Below, piece after piece: positions 44,137 through 53,095 of a stretch of 64,000 bases of DNA. The stretch covers positions 124,001-188,000 of the forward strand of contig JASJDP010000016.1 of the NCBI GenBank assembly GCA_030065095.1, written 5' to 3'. Position 1 is the stretch's first letter. Each line of letters opens with the position of its first letter. The position numbers were made by a program, and so were the translations under genes. The stretch is from Rhodobacter sp. (GTDB taxonomy: Bacteria > Pseudomonadota > Alphaproteobacteria > Rhodobacterales > Rhodobacteraceae). The notes below the pieces were generated by a model. It made no database searches. It worked only from the letters and a program-made list of their open reading frames with translations, and was not told the DNA's origin.

Positions 44137-45507
44137 ATGGCCGGTTTAAAGTGTTTCAAAAGCTACGATATCCGCGGACGCGTCGGCGAGGATCTGAACG
44201 AAGATATCGCCTATCGGATCGGGCGGGCCTTTGTCCGGGTGATGTCACCGGGTTCGGTGGTGCTGGGGCGCGACATCCGCGACTCCTCGCCAATGCTGCA
44301 GGCGGCGATTGCGCGCGGCGTGTCCGACGAGGGCGCCGATGTTCTGGACATCGGCCTGTGCGGGACCGAAGAGGTGTATTTCGCGACCGATCATCTGGGC
44401 GCGGGCGGCGGGCTGATGGTGACGGCGTCGCACAACCCCATCGGCGACAACGGCGTCAAGCTGATCGGGCCGGGGGCGACACCGATCTCGCGCGAGGGCG
44501 GACTGGGCGAGATGGAGGCGCTGGTGGCGGAAGGCGCGTTCGGTCCGGGTGCCGGTCGGGCAGGGGTGTTCCGGCAGGTGGATGTGCGCACCGCGTATGT
44601 GGCGCGGGTGCTGTCTTTTTTGGATCTGTCGGGCTTGTCGTCGGCGACGGTGCTGGTCAACGCCGGAAACGGTACGGCGGGACCGACATTCGACGCGATT
44701 GCAGAGGGTCTGGCGGCGGCCGGGGCTCCGCTGGCCTTCGTGCGACTGCATCATGAGCCGGACGGTTCCTTTCCCAACGGCATCCCCAACCCGCTTTTGC
44801 CGGAAAACCGCCCCGTTACGTCGGAGGCCGTGCGCGCGCACGGTGCCGACATGGGCGTGGCCTGGGACGGTGATTTCGACCGGTGCTTTCTGTTCGACGA
44901 AACCGGCGCCTTCGTCGATGGCGAATACATCGTCGGGCTCTTGGCGGCGGCGATGCTGGCGCGCAGTCCGGGCGAAAAGGTGGTGCATGACCCCCGGGTG
45001 ATGTGGAACACGCGGCGGATCGTGGCAGAGGCCGGCGGCGAGGCAGTCGTGTCGCGCACCGGCCACGCGCTGATCAAGGAGACCATGCGCAGGGTCGATG
45101 CGGCCTATGGCGGCGAAATGTCCGCGCATCACTATTTCCGCGACTTCATGTATTGCGACAGCGGCATGATCCCCTGGCTTCTGGTGCTGGCGCACATGGC
45201 GTCAACCGGCCAGCCGTTGTCGGCACTGGTTGCCGAGATGCGCGCGCGCCATCCGTCTTCGGGCGAGATCAACTTTCGCCTTGCCGACCCGGAGGCCGCC
45301 GTGGCGGCCATCGAGGCGGAATTCGCGCAGGGCGCCGATATCGACGGTCTCGACGGTCTGTCGGCGGCCTTTCCGGACTGGCGGTTCAACCTGCGGCGGT
45401 CGAACACGGAACCCGTGGTGCGGTTGAATGTCGAAACGCTGGGCGATGCCGAATTGCTGGCGGAGAAGACGGCGGCGCTGACCGCGGCCCTGCAGCGGTT
45501 CCAATAG
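44137..45507 (+). CDS. Phosphomannomutase/phosphoglucomutase (ManB/AlgC-like)
   Basis: 456 residues from ATG 44137; an upstream TTG at 44119 would add six residues and lacks a better box. The active-site serine is Ser98 in VTASHNPIG. The metal-binding loop is WDGDFDR (near 248), the sugar loop is GEMSAHHYFRDF (near 328) and the phosphate-binding loop is RRSNTEPVVRLN. It converts mannose-6-P or glucose-6-P to the 1-phosphate for nucleotide-sugar synthesis (exopolysaccharide or LPS). It is convergent with xerD. Which hexose it prefers cannot be told. Confidence 0.9.
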   Translation: MAGLKCFKSYDIRGRVGEDLNEDIAYRIGRAFVRVMSPGSVVLGRDIRDSSPMLQAAIARGVSDEGADVLDIGLCGTEEVYFATDHLGAGGGLMVTASHNPIGDNGVKLIGPGATPISREGGLGEMEALVAEGAFGPGAGRAGVFRQVDVRTAYVARVLSFLDLSGLSSATVLVNAGNGTAGPTFDAIAEGLAAAGAPLAFVRLHHEPDGSFPNGIPNPLLPENRPVTSEAVRAHGADMGVAWDGDFDRCFLFDETGAFVDGEYIVGLLAAAMLARSPGEKVVHDPRVMWNTRRIVAEAGGEAVVSRTGHALIKETMRRVDAAYGGEMSAHHYFRDFMYCDSGMIPWLLVLAHMASTGQPLSALVAEMRARHPSSGEINFRLADPEAAVAAIEAEFAQGADIDGLDGLSAAFPDWRFNLRRSNTEPVVRLNVETLGDAELLAEKTAALTAALQRFQ

Positions 45508-45629
45508 AGCGGGTGCGCGCTTGCGCGCGGGTCCGGCGGGAGCGTTCGGGACACCGGCACGGGACCTGATCTTGGCGCCAAACGCCGAATCACCTGGGTT
45601 CTCTGGGCGTCTCCAGATCCTCGGGCCGC

Positions 45630-46556
45630 TCAGCCGCGCCGTCCTAGCGGATGGTGGTCCAGCACCAACTCCTTAAGACGCTCGTCCAGAACATGGGTGT
45701 AAATCTCGGTGGTCGAGACGTCGGCGTGCCCCAAGAGCGTCTGGATCGCGCGCAGGTCGGCGCCGTTGGCCAGAAGATGCGTGGCGAAGGCATGGCGCAA
45801 TGTGTGTGGCGTGACCCTGGCCGGCGGCACACCGCCGGCCGCAGCCAATTCCTTGATCAGCATATAGAATCTGTGACGGGTCAGGTGACCGGACTTGCCG
45901 CGCGACGGGAACAGAAAACGCGACGGCGCGCTGCCTTCGGCCTTCGCCTCGGCCTCTTGCGCATCGCGCACCGGCAGCCAGGCGCGCAGGGCATCGCGGG
46001 CCGGGGGCGACAGCGGCACCATGCGTTCCTTGCCGCCCTTTCCCTTGATCAGCAGCATGCGCGGATCGCCGCGTGCCGCCGATACCGGCAGGCCGACCAG
46101 TTCGCTGACCCGCATGCCGGTGGCGTAAAGCAGTTCCAGCAGGCATGTGTTGCGCAGCCGGTCGTTCCGCGCCCGTCCGTGGGTCCGGGACGCGTCCAGC
46201 AGGCGGTCGACCTCTTCGACCGACAGGGTCTTCGGCAGGCGGCTGTCCCGGCCGGGACCCTTGATCTGGATCGCCGGATTGTCGCCGCGCCAGCCTTCCT
46301 CGTAGGCGAAGCGGTAGAGTTGCCTGATCGACGACAGCCTGCGCGCGCGGGTGGATTTCGCCAGGCCCTGCGCGTCGCAATGCACCAGATAGGCCTCGAC
46401 ATGCCCGCGCCCGGCATCCGCAAGCGTGCAGCCTTCGTTCGCGAGCCAATCGTCGAAATCCTTCAAGTCGCGGGCATAGGCAAGCTGGGTGTTCCGTGCC
46501 GCGTCCAGTTCGGCCGCCTGCGCCTCGAGAAACGTCTGGATCCAGTGGCGGCTCAT
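45630..46556 (-). CDS. xerD: Tyrosine recombinase XerD
   Basis: 308 residues. The catalytic set is complete: Arg149 (ATGMRVSEL), Lys173 (KGKGGKER), His251 and Arg254 (HTLRHAFATH), His277 (LGHADVS) and nucleophile Tyr286 (TEIYTHV). A core-binding domain precedes it (1-95). XerD with XerC resolves chromosome dimers at dif, controlled by FtsK. The gene overlaps the upstream 510-residue gene by 4 bp (ATGA). The sequence alone does not separate XerD from XerC, but the conserved neighbourhood with aroKB favours XerD. Confidence 0.9.
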   Translation of the reverse strand: MSRHWIQTFLEAQAAELDAARNTQLAYARDLKDFDDWLANEGCTLADAGRGHVEAYLVHCDAQGLAKSTRARRLSSIRQLYRFAYEEGWRGDNPAIQIKGPGRDSRLPKTLSVEEVDRLLDASRTHGRARNDRLRNTCLLELLYATGMRVSELVGLPVSAARGDPRMLLIKGKGGKERMVPLSPPARDALRAWLPVRDAQEAEAKAEGSAPSRFLFPSRGKSGHLTRHRFYMLIKELAAAGGVPPARVTPHTLRHAFATHLLANGADLRAIQTLLGHADVSTTEIYTHVLDERLKELVLDHHPLGRRG

Positions 46557-48085
46557 GCGCCCGGCTCGAGGATCATCATCTGCAGCGCGGTGCGGCGCGC
46601 GGCGTCCTCCAGTCCGACCGCGCGAAACAGCGCCAGGGCATCGGAGAGTTTCGGCAGGTCTCCCTGCGCCGCATCGCCCGTCAGGGCAATGGCCTGCAGG
46701 ATCGCGGCGCCGAGGTCGCCGCGGTCGACCAGCCGTGTGAGCCGCCCGGGCGCGCCGGTGCTTTGGAATCCTTCGGCGATTGCCGCCGCGATGCCGTCCG
46801 GGGCCGGCACACCGGCAAGATCGCCCCGGGCCAGCGCCTTCAAAAACCGGTCCCTGCCGGACTCCGGCGCCCGCGCCGTGGCCGCCGTCTCGTACCCGTT
46901 CGACAGCAGACCGGCCTCAAAGGCGATATCTCCGGCGTCTCCGGACACTGCCACGCCCTGCAGTTTGTCGGCATAGAGCGCGGCGAATATCGGGCGCAGC
47001 CCGGCATTGCCCATCGCCTGCCAGACCGGGGGCAGGGTGTCGGCCACCGCGCCCGGATCGCCAGACGCCAGCGCCAGATCGAATCGCTGTACCGCGGCGA
47101 CACGGTCCCAGACCCCGCCCGAAGCGGCGGGAAGGCGTTCGGTGTAGAGTCCCAAAAGCCTGTTGCCGTCGATCGCACCGCTGCGCGCAAGCCGTTCGGC
47201 GGCCTCGATCTGTGCCTTCCAGCCGCGGACGGGCCGCAGATCGGCCTGGGCGAAGGCCAGGGGCAGGGAACCGGTCGGCAGCGGCTCGCCGATCGCCTCG
47301 TGCAGACGAAAGAGCAGGGCATCGGGCCGCGCAGGTGCCGGCAATGGCGGCGCGCCGTCGAAAGTCTCGGGATCCAGGAACCGGGTCAGCGCGGCGTCTT
47401 CGGCGCCGGTGGTCTCACCCAGCACACGCGCGGTTTGCAGCGTGACGGTGGCGGCCTGCCAGTCGCCGGTGCGGGCAAGGCAGAAGATGCGGGCGGCAAA
47501 GGACGGCGCCAGGTCCGGAGAGGCGATCAGCTGGCTGCAGGCGGTATCCTCGGTCCCCGTCAGGAGGCTGGCGTCGAAATAGCGCCGAAAGCTTTCCGGA
47601 TCGTCCGCGCCCGCGCGTTCGATCAGCGCCCTTGCCTGATCCACCGCACCCAATGCCGTCAAGGCGTCGATGCGCGCCAGGAACAACTGATTGGACGGGT
47701 CGCTGTCGGCGGGCGGATCCAGCTCTGCCAGCAGCACCGTGAAGAGCAGTTGTGCCGGCGCGGGCAGAAGACCCGTCTGCGCCGCCCGAATCAACTTGGC
47801 CAACTCCGCGCTCGAGGTGCTTCCCCACAGATCGCGCGGCAGGCCGGTGATTGCCGACGGCAACAACCCGACGGCATCGGCGGATGTCTCTCCAAGCGGG
47901 GTGACGGTAATTTCTTCCAGCTTCACGCCGCCGGCGGCCGGTTCCACCGGCGCACCGAGCGCGGGCGCGGCGGCCTGTGCCGCGACGCCGTCGCTCAGCC
48001 AGTCGATGGCGGACAGCGGTGCCTCCTGTGCCGCCGCGGGCCCCAAAAGGGCTGCGGTGAAAAGGCTTGCCGCGCTAATCCGCAT
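46553..48085 (-). CDS. Hypothetical exported protein (long, alpha-helical, Ala/Leu-rich)
   Basis: 510 residues with a signal peptide (MRISAASLFTAALLGPAAAQE). The body is alanine-, leucine- and aspartate-rich with regular helical repeats (QARALIERAGADDPESF, GDWQAATVTLQTARVLG, RLTRLVDRGDLGAAILQAI), resembling tetratricopeptide-like or solenoid proteins. No catalytic motif. It sits between a 44-residue membrane protein (11-bp overlap) and xerD (4-bp overlap), so the three are translated from one message. I recall a similar gene order in other roseobacters; function unknown. Confidence 0.72.
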   Translation of the reverse strand: MRISAASLFTAALLGPAAAQEAPLSAIDWLSDGVAAQAAAPALGAPVEPAAGGVKLEEITVTPLGETSADAVGLLPSAITGLPRDLWGSTSSAELAKLIRAAQTGLLPAPAQLLFTVLLAELDPPADSDPSNQLFLARIDALTALGAVDQARALIERAGADDPESFRRYFDASLLTGTEDTACSQLIASPDLAPSFAARIFCLARTGDWQAATVTLQTARVLGETTGAEDAALTRFLDPETFDGAPPLPAPARPDALLFRLHEAIGEPLPTGSLPLAFAQADLRPVRGWKAQIEAAERLARSGAIDGNRLLGLYTERLPAASGGVWDRVAAVQRFDLALASGDPGAVADTLPPVWQAMGNAGLRPIFAALYADKLQGVAVSGDAGDIAFEAGLLSNGYETAATARAPESGRDRFLKALARGDLAGVPAPDGIAAAIAEGFQSTGAPGRLTRLVDRGDLGAAILQAIALTGDAAQGDLPKLSDALALFRAVGLEDAARRTALQMMILEPGA

Positions 48086-48209
48086 CGAGCGTCACCGGCT
48101 GCACCACATCCTGCTGATCCGGCGACAGATCTCCCAGATACGCATAACCCGTCAGCCCGATCACACCCAGGACGGCCAAAATCACGATGAGCTTCAGTAG
48201 GGTCGCCAA
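48075..48209 (-). CDS. Small single-pass membrane protein (44 aa)
   Basis: Starts at TTG 48209 with an AGAGG box five bases before. One transmembrane helix (about 5-24: LKLIVILAVLGVIGLTGYAY) is followed by a short outside tail GDLSPDQQDVVQPVTLDAD. A similar tail (YLGDLSP, then QPV) is familiar to me from other roseobacters, in the same place. It overlaps the start of the 510-residue gene by 11 bp, so it is the first gene of the xerD operon. Function unknown. Confidence 0.68.
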   Translation of the reverse strand: MATLLKLIVILAVLGVIGLTGYAYLGDLSPDQQDVVQPVTLDAD

Positions 48210-48336
48210 ATCAGCCTCTGTATCCTTGCCGGCCGCCTCTGCTGTCGGCCCGATGGTTTTATATATGGCATTTCCCGCGGGTTCACGCCATTCGTGTGGC
48301 TTGAGGAAAAATGATAAGCGGGACGCTGCCGGTTTG

Positions 48337-48882
48337 GTGTGGGTGTTGAAGAAGACGGTCGTGCTGGTGGGCATGATGGGATCGGGCAAGACGTCGGTCG
48401 GAGGCGCGCTGGCCCGCATTCTTGGTGTGCCGTTCCTCGATTCGGATACCGAGATCGAACGGGCGGCCAACATGTCGATTGCCGAAATCTTCGAGCGCGA
48501 CGGCGAAGAGTTCTTTCGCGAAAAGGAAACCCAGGTCATCACCAGGCTTTTAGAGACGCGGCGGGCCATTTTGTCGACGGGGGGCGGGGCCTTTCTGGCG
48601 GCGGAGAACCGGCGGGTGGTCGGCGAGAAGGGGGTGGCCGTCTGGCTGCGGGCCGATCACGATCTGCTGTGGACCCGGGTGAAGCACAAGAGCAACCGGC
48701 CCTTGCTGCGCACCGCCGACCCCAGGGCGACGCTGCAGGCGCTGTGCGACGCGCGCGAACCGATCTATGCGCTGGCCGATCTGGCCGTCGATGCGCGGGC
48801 GGACTATTCAATCGACGACATGGCGGGGCAGGTGATCGAGGCGCTTTTGACCCGGCCCGATGTGCTGGAGACGCGACGATGA
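48337..48882 (+). CDS. aroK: Shikimate kinase
   Basis: 181 residues from GTG 48337; GTG 48343 and TTG 48334 are equally possible. Walker A is GMMGSGKTSVG. The shikimate-binding aspartate is in FLDSDTEIE and the arginine in FFREKE, with GGGAF (near 80) as the third part of the shikimate site. The lid region is RPLLRTADPR. It phosphorylates shikimate at the 3-hydroxyl. A 12-codon frame with a GAGG box (ATG 48311, MISGTLPVWCGC) ends with TGA at 48347-48349, across the aroK start, and could couple its translation. It overlaps aroB by 4 bp (ATGA). Confidence 0.93.
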   Translation: MWVLKKTVVLVGMMGSGKTSVGGALARILGVPFLDSDTEIERAANMSIAEIFERDGEEFFREKETQVITRLLETRRAILSTGGGAFLAAENRRVVGEKGVAVWLRADHDLLWTRVKHKSNRPLLRTADPRATLQALCDAREPIYALADLAVDARADYSIDDMAGQVIEALLTRPDVLETRR

Positions 48883-49991
48883 GCGGAAATGTCCGGGTGG
48901 ACCTGGGCGCGCGGTCCTACGATGTGCGGATCGGCCCGGGGCTGATCGCCGAAGCGGGCGCGCAGATCGCGCCCCTCCTGAAACGGCCGCAGGTCTGCGT
49001 CCTGACCGACGAGAAGGTCGCCGCGCTGCATCTCGGGGCGCTGCAGGCCGGTCTTTCGGCGGAAGGGATCACGTCAGAGGCTTTGGCGTTGCCGGACGGC
49101 GAGGCGACGAAATCCTGGCCGCAGTTCGAACGCGCGGTGGAGTGGCTGCTCGACCGGCAGGTCGAACGCCGCGACGTCGTGGTTGCCTTCGGCGGCGGGG
49201 TGATCGGCGATCTGGCCGGGTTTGCCGCCGCGGTTCTGCGGCGGGGCGTGCGGTTCGTGCAGATTCCCACGACGCTTCTTGCGCAGGTCGACAGCTCGGT
49301 CGGTGGCAAGACCGGGATCAACACCGCCCAGGGAAAGAACCTCGTCGGCGCGTTCCACCAGCCGTCGCTGGTTCTGGCCGACATCGACGTGCTGGGCACG
49401 TTGACGGAGCGGGACTTTCTGGCGGGCTACGGCGAGGTGGCGAAATACGGGCTGTTGGGCGACGAAGGTTTCTTCGAATGGCTCGAGGTCAACGGGCCGG
49501 CCCTCGCCGACGGCGATGCGGACCTGCGGGCGGAAGCGGTGCGGCGGTCGGTACAGATGAAGGCCGACATCGTCGCGCGGGACGAGACCGAACAGGGTGA
49601 CCGCGCGCTGTTGAACCTGGGCCATACCTTTTGCCACGCGCTGGAGGCGGCAACGGGGTATTCCGACCGGCTGCTGCATGGCGAAGGCGTGGCAGTCGGC
49701 TGTGCGTTGGCGTTCGAGACGTCGGCGCGGCTGGGGCTGTGCGCGCAGGAATGCCCCGGCCGGGTGCGGGCGCATCTGAAGGCGATGGGAATGAAGACGG
49801 ACCTGTCCGACATCCCCGGCGATCTGCCGGATGCGGACGGGCTTTTGACGCTGATGGCGCAGGACAAGAAGGTTCTGGACGGCAGGCTACGCTTTATCCT
49901 GGCGCGCGGCGTGGGCGCGGCCTTTGTCGCAGACGATGTCGATCTGGCCGTCGTGCGCGGCGTGCTCAGCGACGCGCTGGCGCAGCGCTGA
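48879..49991 (+). CDS. aroB: 3-dehydroquinate synthase
   Basis: 370 residues from ATG 48879 (overlap with the aroK stop). NAD-binding GGGVIGDLAGFAA, the substrate region QVDSSVGGKTGIN, YGEVAKYGL, and the zinc ligands in RALLNLGHTFCHALE and HGEGVAVG are all present. It makes 3-dehydroquinate from DAHP. The gene converges on the M50 protease gene; their 3' ends overlap by 26 bp. Confidence 0.96.
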   Translation: MSGNVRVDLGARSYDVRIGPGLIAEAGAQIAPLLKRPQVCVLTDEKVAALHLGALQAGLSAEGITSEALALPDGEATKSWPQFERAVEWLLDRQVERRDVVVAFGGGVIGDLAGFAAAVLRRGVRFVQIPTTLLAQVDSSVGGKTGINTAQGKNLVGAFHQPSLVLADIDVLGTLTERDFLAGYGEVAKYGLLGDEGFFEWLEVNGPALADGDADLRAEAVRRSVQMKADIVARDETEQGDRALLNLGHTFCHALEAATGYSDRLLHGEGVAVGCALAFETSARLGLCAQECPGRVRAHLKAMGMKTDLSDIPGDLPDADGLLTLMAQDKKVLDGRLRFILARGVGAAFVADDVDLAVVRGVLSDALAQR

Positions 49992-51051
49992 GCACCAGGA
50001 ATTCGCCCAGGTTCTCGCGGGTGATATAGCCGATCATCGCGCCGTTCGGGCCGGTGACCGCCACGGCCGGCGCGCCTTGCTGGTAGAGGGCGCTCAAGGC
50101 CTTTTCCAGCGGTGCGCCGAGGCCGATCTCGGGCAGCCCGGCATGCATCGTCTCGCCGACCTGCCTGCTTTGGCCGCCCGCGCTGACCGCCTGAAAGATG
50201 TCTGCGCGGGTCAGCACGCCAAGAGGGCGGCCCAGCGAGTCGAGAACGGGAAATTCCGCTTGAGTCGTGCGCAGCAGGCTGTTCGACGCGGCTTGCAGGC
50301 TGTCCCCGGGTGCCAGCGCCTCGAATTCCGTGATCATCGCTGCCTGGGCCGCCACGCCGTGTACCGCATCGCGCATCGCCACGTCCGAGCTTTCCGCCGC
50401 CGCGGCAATGAAGATGAAGATCGCGATCAGCAGCAGGATCGGATTGCCGCTCATCAGCCCCAGAAGGCCGAACCCGAAGGCCAGCACCTGGCCCGCCCGG
50501 GCCGCGGCGCGCGTCGCCCGCACCCGGCCAAGCGGCACCGACAGGATTGCGCGGAACACGCGCCCGCCATCCATCGGAAAGGCCGGGATCAGGTTGAAGA
50601 GGGCGAGAAACAGGTTGACCGCCGCGAGCCGCCCGAGAAGACCGAGAGAGGGGTCTTCGATGGCGGCCAGTTCGTCGATTCGGGCCTGGGCGCCGAAAAG
50701 GACCGTCAGAACCACCCAGATCACGATGTTGACTGCGGGCCCCGCCAGCGCCACGGCGATCTCCTGTCCGGCGCGTTCCGGCATCCGCTCCAGCCGGGCA
50801 AGCCCGCCGATGGGCAACAGCGTGATGTCCGGCGTCTTGATCCCGTAGCGGCGCGCCATCAGGGCGTGGCCGAACTCATGCGCCACCACGCAGGCGAAAA
50901 GCGCGCAGATGAAGATCAGGTTCTCCACCGCCGCCGCCGCGCCGCCCTCGGCATAGGCCGACAGGCCGATCCAGAGCAGCAGCAGGAAAAAGGTCGCGTG
51001 CACACGCACCTCTGAGCCCAGGATGCGGCCGAGCGGGAAAGACCAGGTCAT
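49966..51051 (-). CDS. Site-2-type (M50) membrane metalloprotease with CBS pair
   Basis: 361 residues. Four to six helices. The zinc site is HEFGHALMARR (near 58-68) and NLIPAFPMDGG supplies the aspartate ligand. A pair of CBS domains (about 245-355: DSLGRPLGVLTRADIF, then GPNGAMIGYITRENLGEF) follows the membrane part, as in SpoIVFB/Rip-like group III enzymes. It cleaves substrates within the membrane and the CBS pair may sense a nucleotide. No anti-sigma factor or other obvious target gene is next to it. Confidence 0.9.
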   Translation of the reverse strand: MTWSFPLGRILGSEVRVHATFFLLLLWIGLSAYAEGGAAAAVENLIFICALFACVVAHEFGHALMARRYGIKTPDITLLPIGGLARLERMPERAGQEIAVALAGPAVNIVIWVVLTVLFGAQARIDELAAIEDPSLGLLGRLAAVNLFLALFNLIPAFPMDGGRVFRAILSVPLGRVRATRAAARAGQVLAFGFGLLGLMSGNPILLLIAIFIFIAAAAESSDVAMRDAVHGVAAQAAMITEFEALAPGDSLQAASNSLLRTTQAEFPVLDSLGRPLGVLTRADIFQAVSAGGQSRQVGETMHAGLPEIGLGAPLEKALSALYQQGAPAVAVTGPNGAMIGYITRENLGEFLVLSAAPARR

Positions 51052-51235
51052 CCCGAAAACGTAAGAAGCGCCGGGTCAAGTCGCAAGCCTCGGACCACGA
51101 TGGCCTCGTGCACGGGCGTAGGATCGGCGGAACACCGCGCCGCTTCGCAGCGGCTGGCGGAACGCGGCTTTGACGCCATTTCGGATGCGGCTTCGGACCC
51201 GTGCGGGCAAGGGCCCTGGAAAGGCCTTATCGCCG

Positions 51236-51715
51236 CTAGAACGGGATCTCGTCGTCGATGTCGCCCGCGGGCGCCGCGCCGCCGAAGCCGCCGCCCTGGG
51301 ATCCGCCGCCGTACCCGCCGGAGCGGTCCTCGACATAGCCCCCCCCGCCGCCATCGCCGCCGCCGCGCCCGTCCAGCATCACCATGGTCGAGGTGTAGGG
51401 CCGCAGCACGACCTCGGTCGAATAGCGGTCGTTGCCGGACTGGTCTTGCCACTTGCGGGTCTCGAGCTGGCCTTCGAGATAGACCTTCGACCCCTTCCGC
51501 AAATACTGCTCGGCGGTGCGCGCCAGGGGTTCCGAGAAGATCGCGACCGAGTGCCACTCGGTCCGTTCGCGCCGCTCGCCGGTGTTGCGGTCCTTCCAGG
51601 TCTCGGAGGTCGCCACCCGAAGGTTGCAGACCTTGCCGCCGTTCTGGAACGTGCGCACTTCCGGGTCGCGGCCCAGATTGCCCACCAGAATCACCTTGTT
51701 CACCGATCCGGCCAT
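51236..51715 (-). CDS. ssb: Single-stranded DNA-binding protein
   Basis: 159 residues: an OB-fold ([21 protein letters not shown] to about 110), a glycine-rich linker (GGGDGGGGG, then [11 protein letters not shown]), and the conserved acidic tip DDEIPF that recruits SSB partners. It binds single-stranded DNA as a tetramer in replication and repair. The 184-bp gap to the M50 gene shows nothing else. Confidence 0.96.
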   Translation of the reverse strand: MAGSVNKVILVGNLGRDPEVRTFQNGGKVCNLRVATSETWKDRNTGERRERTEWHSVAIFSEPLARTAEQYLRKGSKVYLEGQLETRKWQDQSGNDRYSTEVVLRPYTSTMVMLDGRGGGDGGGGGYVEDRSGGYGGGSQGGGFGGAAPAGDIDDEIPF

Positions 51716-51893
51716 CGCTGCCTCCGTCGAATCCCGTCTTCGCTGTCGTCAAGCGTTACACCACCCAAGCAGGGTGAAGGAAAGGTAAATATTTCCGGCA
51801 AAGCTTTGCCAATCGGCCTCGGAGGCCTCTAAGGGGGTGGTCTGCCGGGTCAATTCCACTAGTATTCGCGCCGAGAAGGTCAGGGGCAATGAC

Positions 51894-52481
51894 ATGCGGT
51901 TCGTCTGGGGAATTTCACTGGGCATGGGCCTGCTGGTGGCGATGCCGGCAGCGGCGGAAGGGCTGAGCTTTTCATCGAAGAACCGGTCGGGCCTGTTCAA
52001 GGCGCAGACCAAGGTACTGGATACCCGCGCCGCCTCGCAATACGCGGCCTCGGTGCGTCTGACGCCGCGAAAATACGACGTGCCGACCGGCAATACCCCG
52101 GCCTATCGCGGCAAGTATAACGGCCCCTATCTGGCCATGGCCCGCGCGGCGGCCCGCCGGCATGGTGTCCCGGAGGATCTGTTCCTGCGCCTGGTGCAGC
52201 AGGAATCGGGCTGGCGCGCCTCGGCGAAGTCGCACAAGGGCGCCTATGGCCTGGCCCAGCTGATGCCGGCCACCGCGCGGTCGCTTGGCGTGGACCGCAC
52301 CGATCCTTACGAGAATCTTGAGGGCGGGGCACGTTATTTGCGTATGCAGTACGACAAGTTCCGGTCCTGGCGCCTGGCGCTGGCAGCCTACAATGCGGGG
52401 CCGAGGGCGGTCGAAAAGTACAATGGCGTGCCGCCGTACAAAGAGACCCGGAACTACGTCAAGATCATCTGGGGCAGCTGA
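51894..52481 (+). CDS. Lytic transglycosylase (SLT domain)
   Basis: 195 residues from ATG 51894, which gives a signal peptide ([23 protein letters not shown]). The SLT domain (about 80-190) has the catalytic glutamate in [10 protein letters not shown], then [17 protein letters not shown] and [12 protein letters not shown]. It cuts MurNAc-GlcNAc bonds in peptidoglycan with formation of anhydroMurNAc. It is the last gene before tRNA-Leu. No lipobox, so it is probably soluble in the periplasm. Confidence 0.92.
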   Translation: MRFVWGISLGMGLLVAMPAAAEGLSFSSKNRSGLFKAQTKVLDTRAASQYAASVRLTPRKYDVPTGNTPAYRGKYNGPYLAMARAAARRHGVPEDLFLRLVQQESGWRASAKSHKGAYGLAQLMPATARSLGVDRTDPYENLEGGARYLRMQYDKFRSWRLALAAYNAGPRAVEKYNGVPPYKETRNYVKIIWGS

Positions 52482-52543
52482 CGCCGACGTCGTTTTGCAC
52501 CTTTTATCGCGCCGGGACTGACGCTATTGTCCGCGCATCGGTG

Positions 52544-52629
52544 GCCCGAGTGGCGGAATGGTAGACGCAGCGGATTCAAAATCCGCCGCCTTCACGGGCG
52601 TGGGAGTTCGAGTCTCCCCTCGGGCACCA
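52544..52629 (+). tRNA. tRNA-Leu (anticodon CAA), CCA encoded
   Basis: A class II tRNA of 86 nt including CCA. Acceptor GCCCGAG (52544-52550) pairs with CTCGGGC (52619-52625), followed by discriminator A and CCA (52627-52629). The anticodon loop TTCAAAA between GCGGA and TCCGC gives anticodon CAA. There is a long variable arm and a T-loop TTCGAGT. A 9-bp hairpin follows directly. Confidence 0.97.
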
Positions 52630-52630
52630 C

Positions 52631-52652
52631 CGACTTTCCCCCAGGAAAGTCG
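52631..52652 (+). terminator. Hairpin after tRNA-Leu
   Basis: CGACTTTCC, loop CCCA, GGAAAGTCG: a perfect 9-bp stem two bases after the tRNA. No T run follows. It probably defines the tRNA transcript 3' end. A second hairpin (TCGTTTC/GAAACGA, 52684-52700) follows. Confidence 0.5.
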
Positions 52653-52815
52653 TGCGCCCTCGGAGCGGCGCGCGGGGCGGCAGTCGTTTCGAAGAAACGA
52701 TGAGAGCATACGTAGTTCTAGTTTCGTCCCCTCCGCTGCACCACATCTAAAATAGCGGTTGAAAATCAGCCTAAAGCCTTGAATGGAAAGGCAATATTAG
52801 GCGTTCAAATCCCCC

Positions 52816-53095
52816 TCAATTTGGCCGAATTCGAGGCGGTCCAGGAAGACCAGGTCTGAACACGGTGCGACGTAGGGCAATGTGCCCTGTCTTCCATGGT
52901 TTCCAAAGGTTTGCGACGAATGTGAAGGCCGGCTCCAGTGTTTCTTCGAAGGACCCGGGATTCGGCGTCGGAGCAACCTCTCTCTCCTCCATTCTGGCCT
53001 TGTCTCTCTTCAATTCGGCGATCATTCTTTCGTAGGATGCAATGATGGCGGCCCAAGAGCGCGCCGATTTGCTTTTCGATCTCAGTCAATTGACC
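52816..53095 (-). pseudogene. Remnant of a serine recombinase, C-terminal end (frameshifted)
   Basis: Two minus-strand frames join to give the coiled-coil end of a large serine recombinase. One frame reads LTEIEKQIGALLGR; from about 53055, after one extra base, the other reads IIASYERMIAELKRDKARM, then PGSFEETLEPAFTFVANLWK and ALRRTVF. This Glu/Lys/Arg-rich helix and the downstream ALRRTVF segment are typical of the region after the zinc ribbon of these enzymes. The catalytic N-terminal domain is missing, so it cannot work. The 769-bp gap 52630-53398 otherwise holds no gene. It lies next to tRNA-Leu. Confidence 0.55.

Noticed and set aside
45508-45629. Terminator between the phosphohexomutase and xerD genes
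   Set aside because: The GCGCGC-rich stretch has several weak self-pairings but no single convincing stem or T run.
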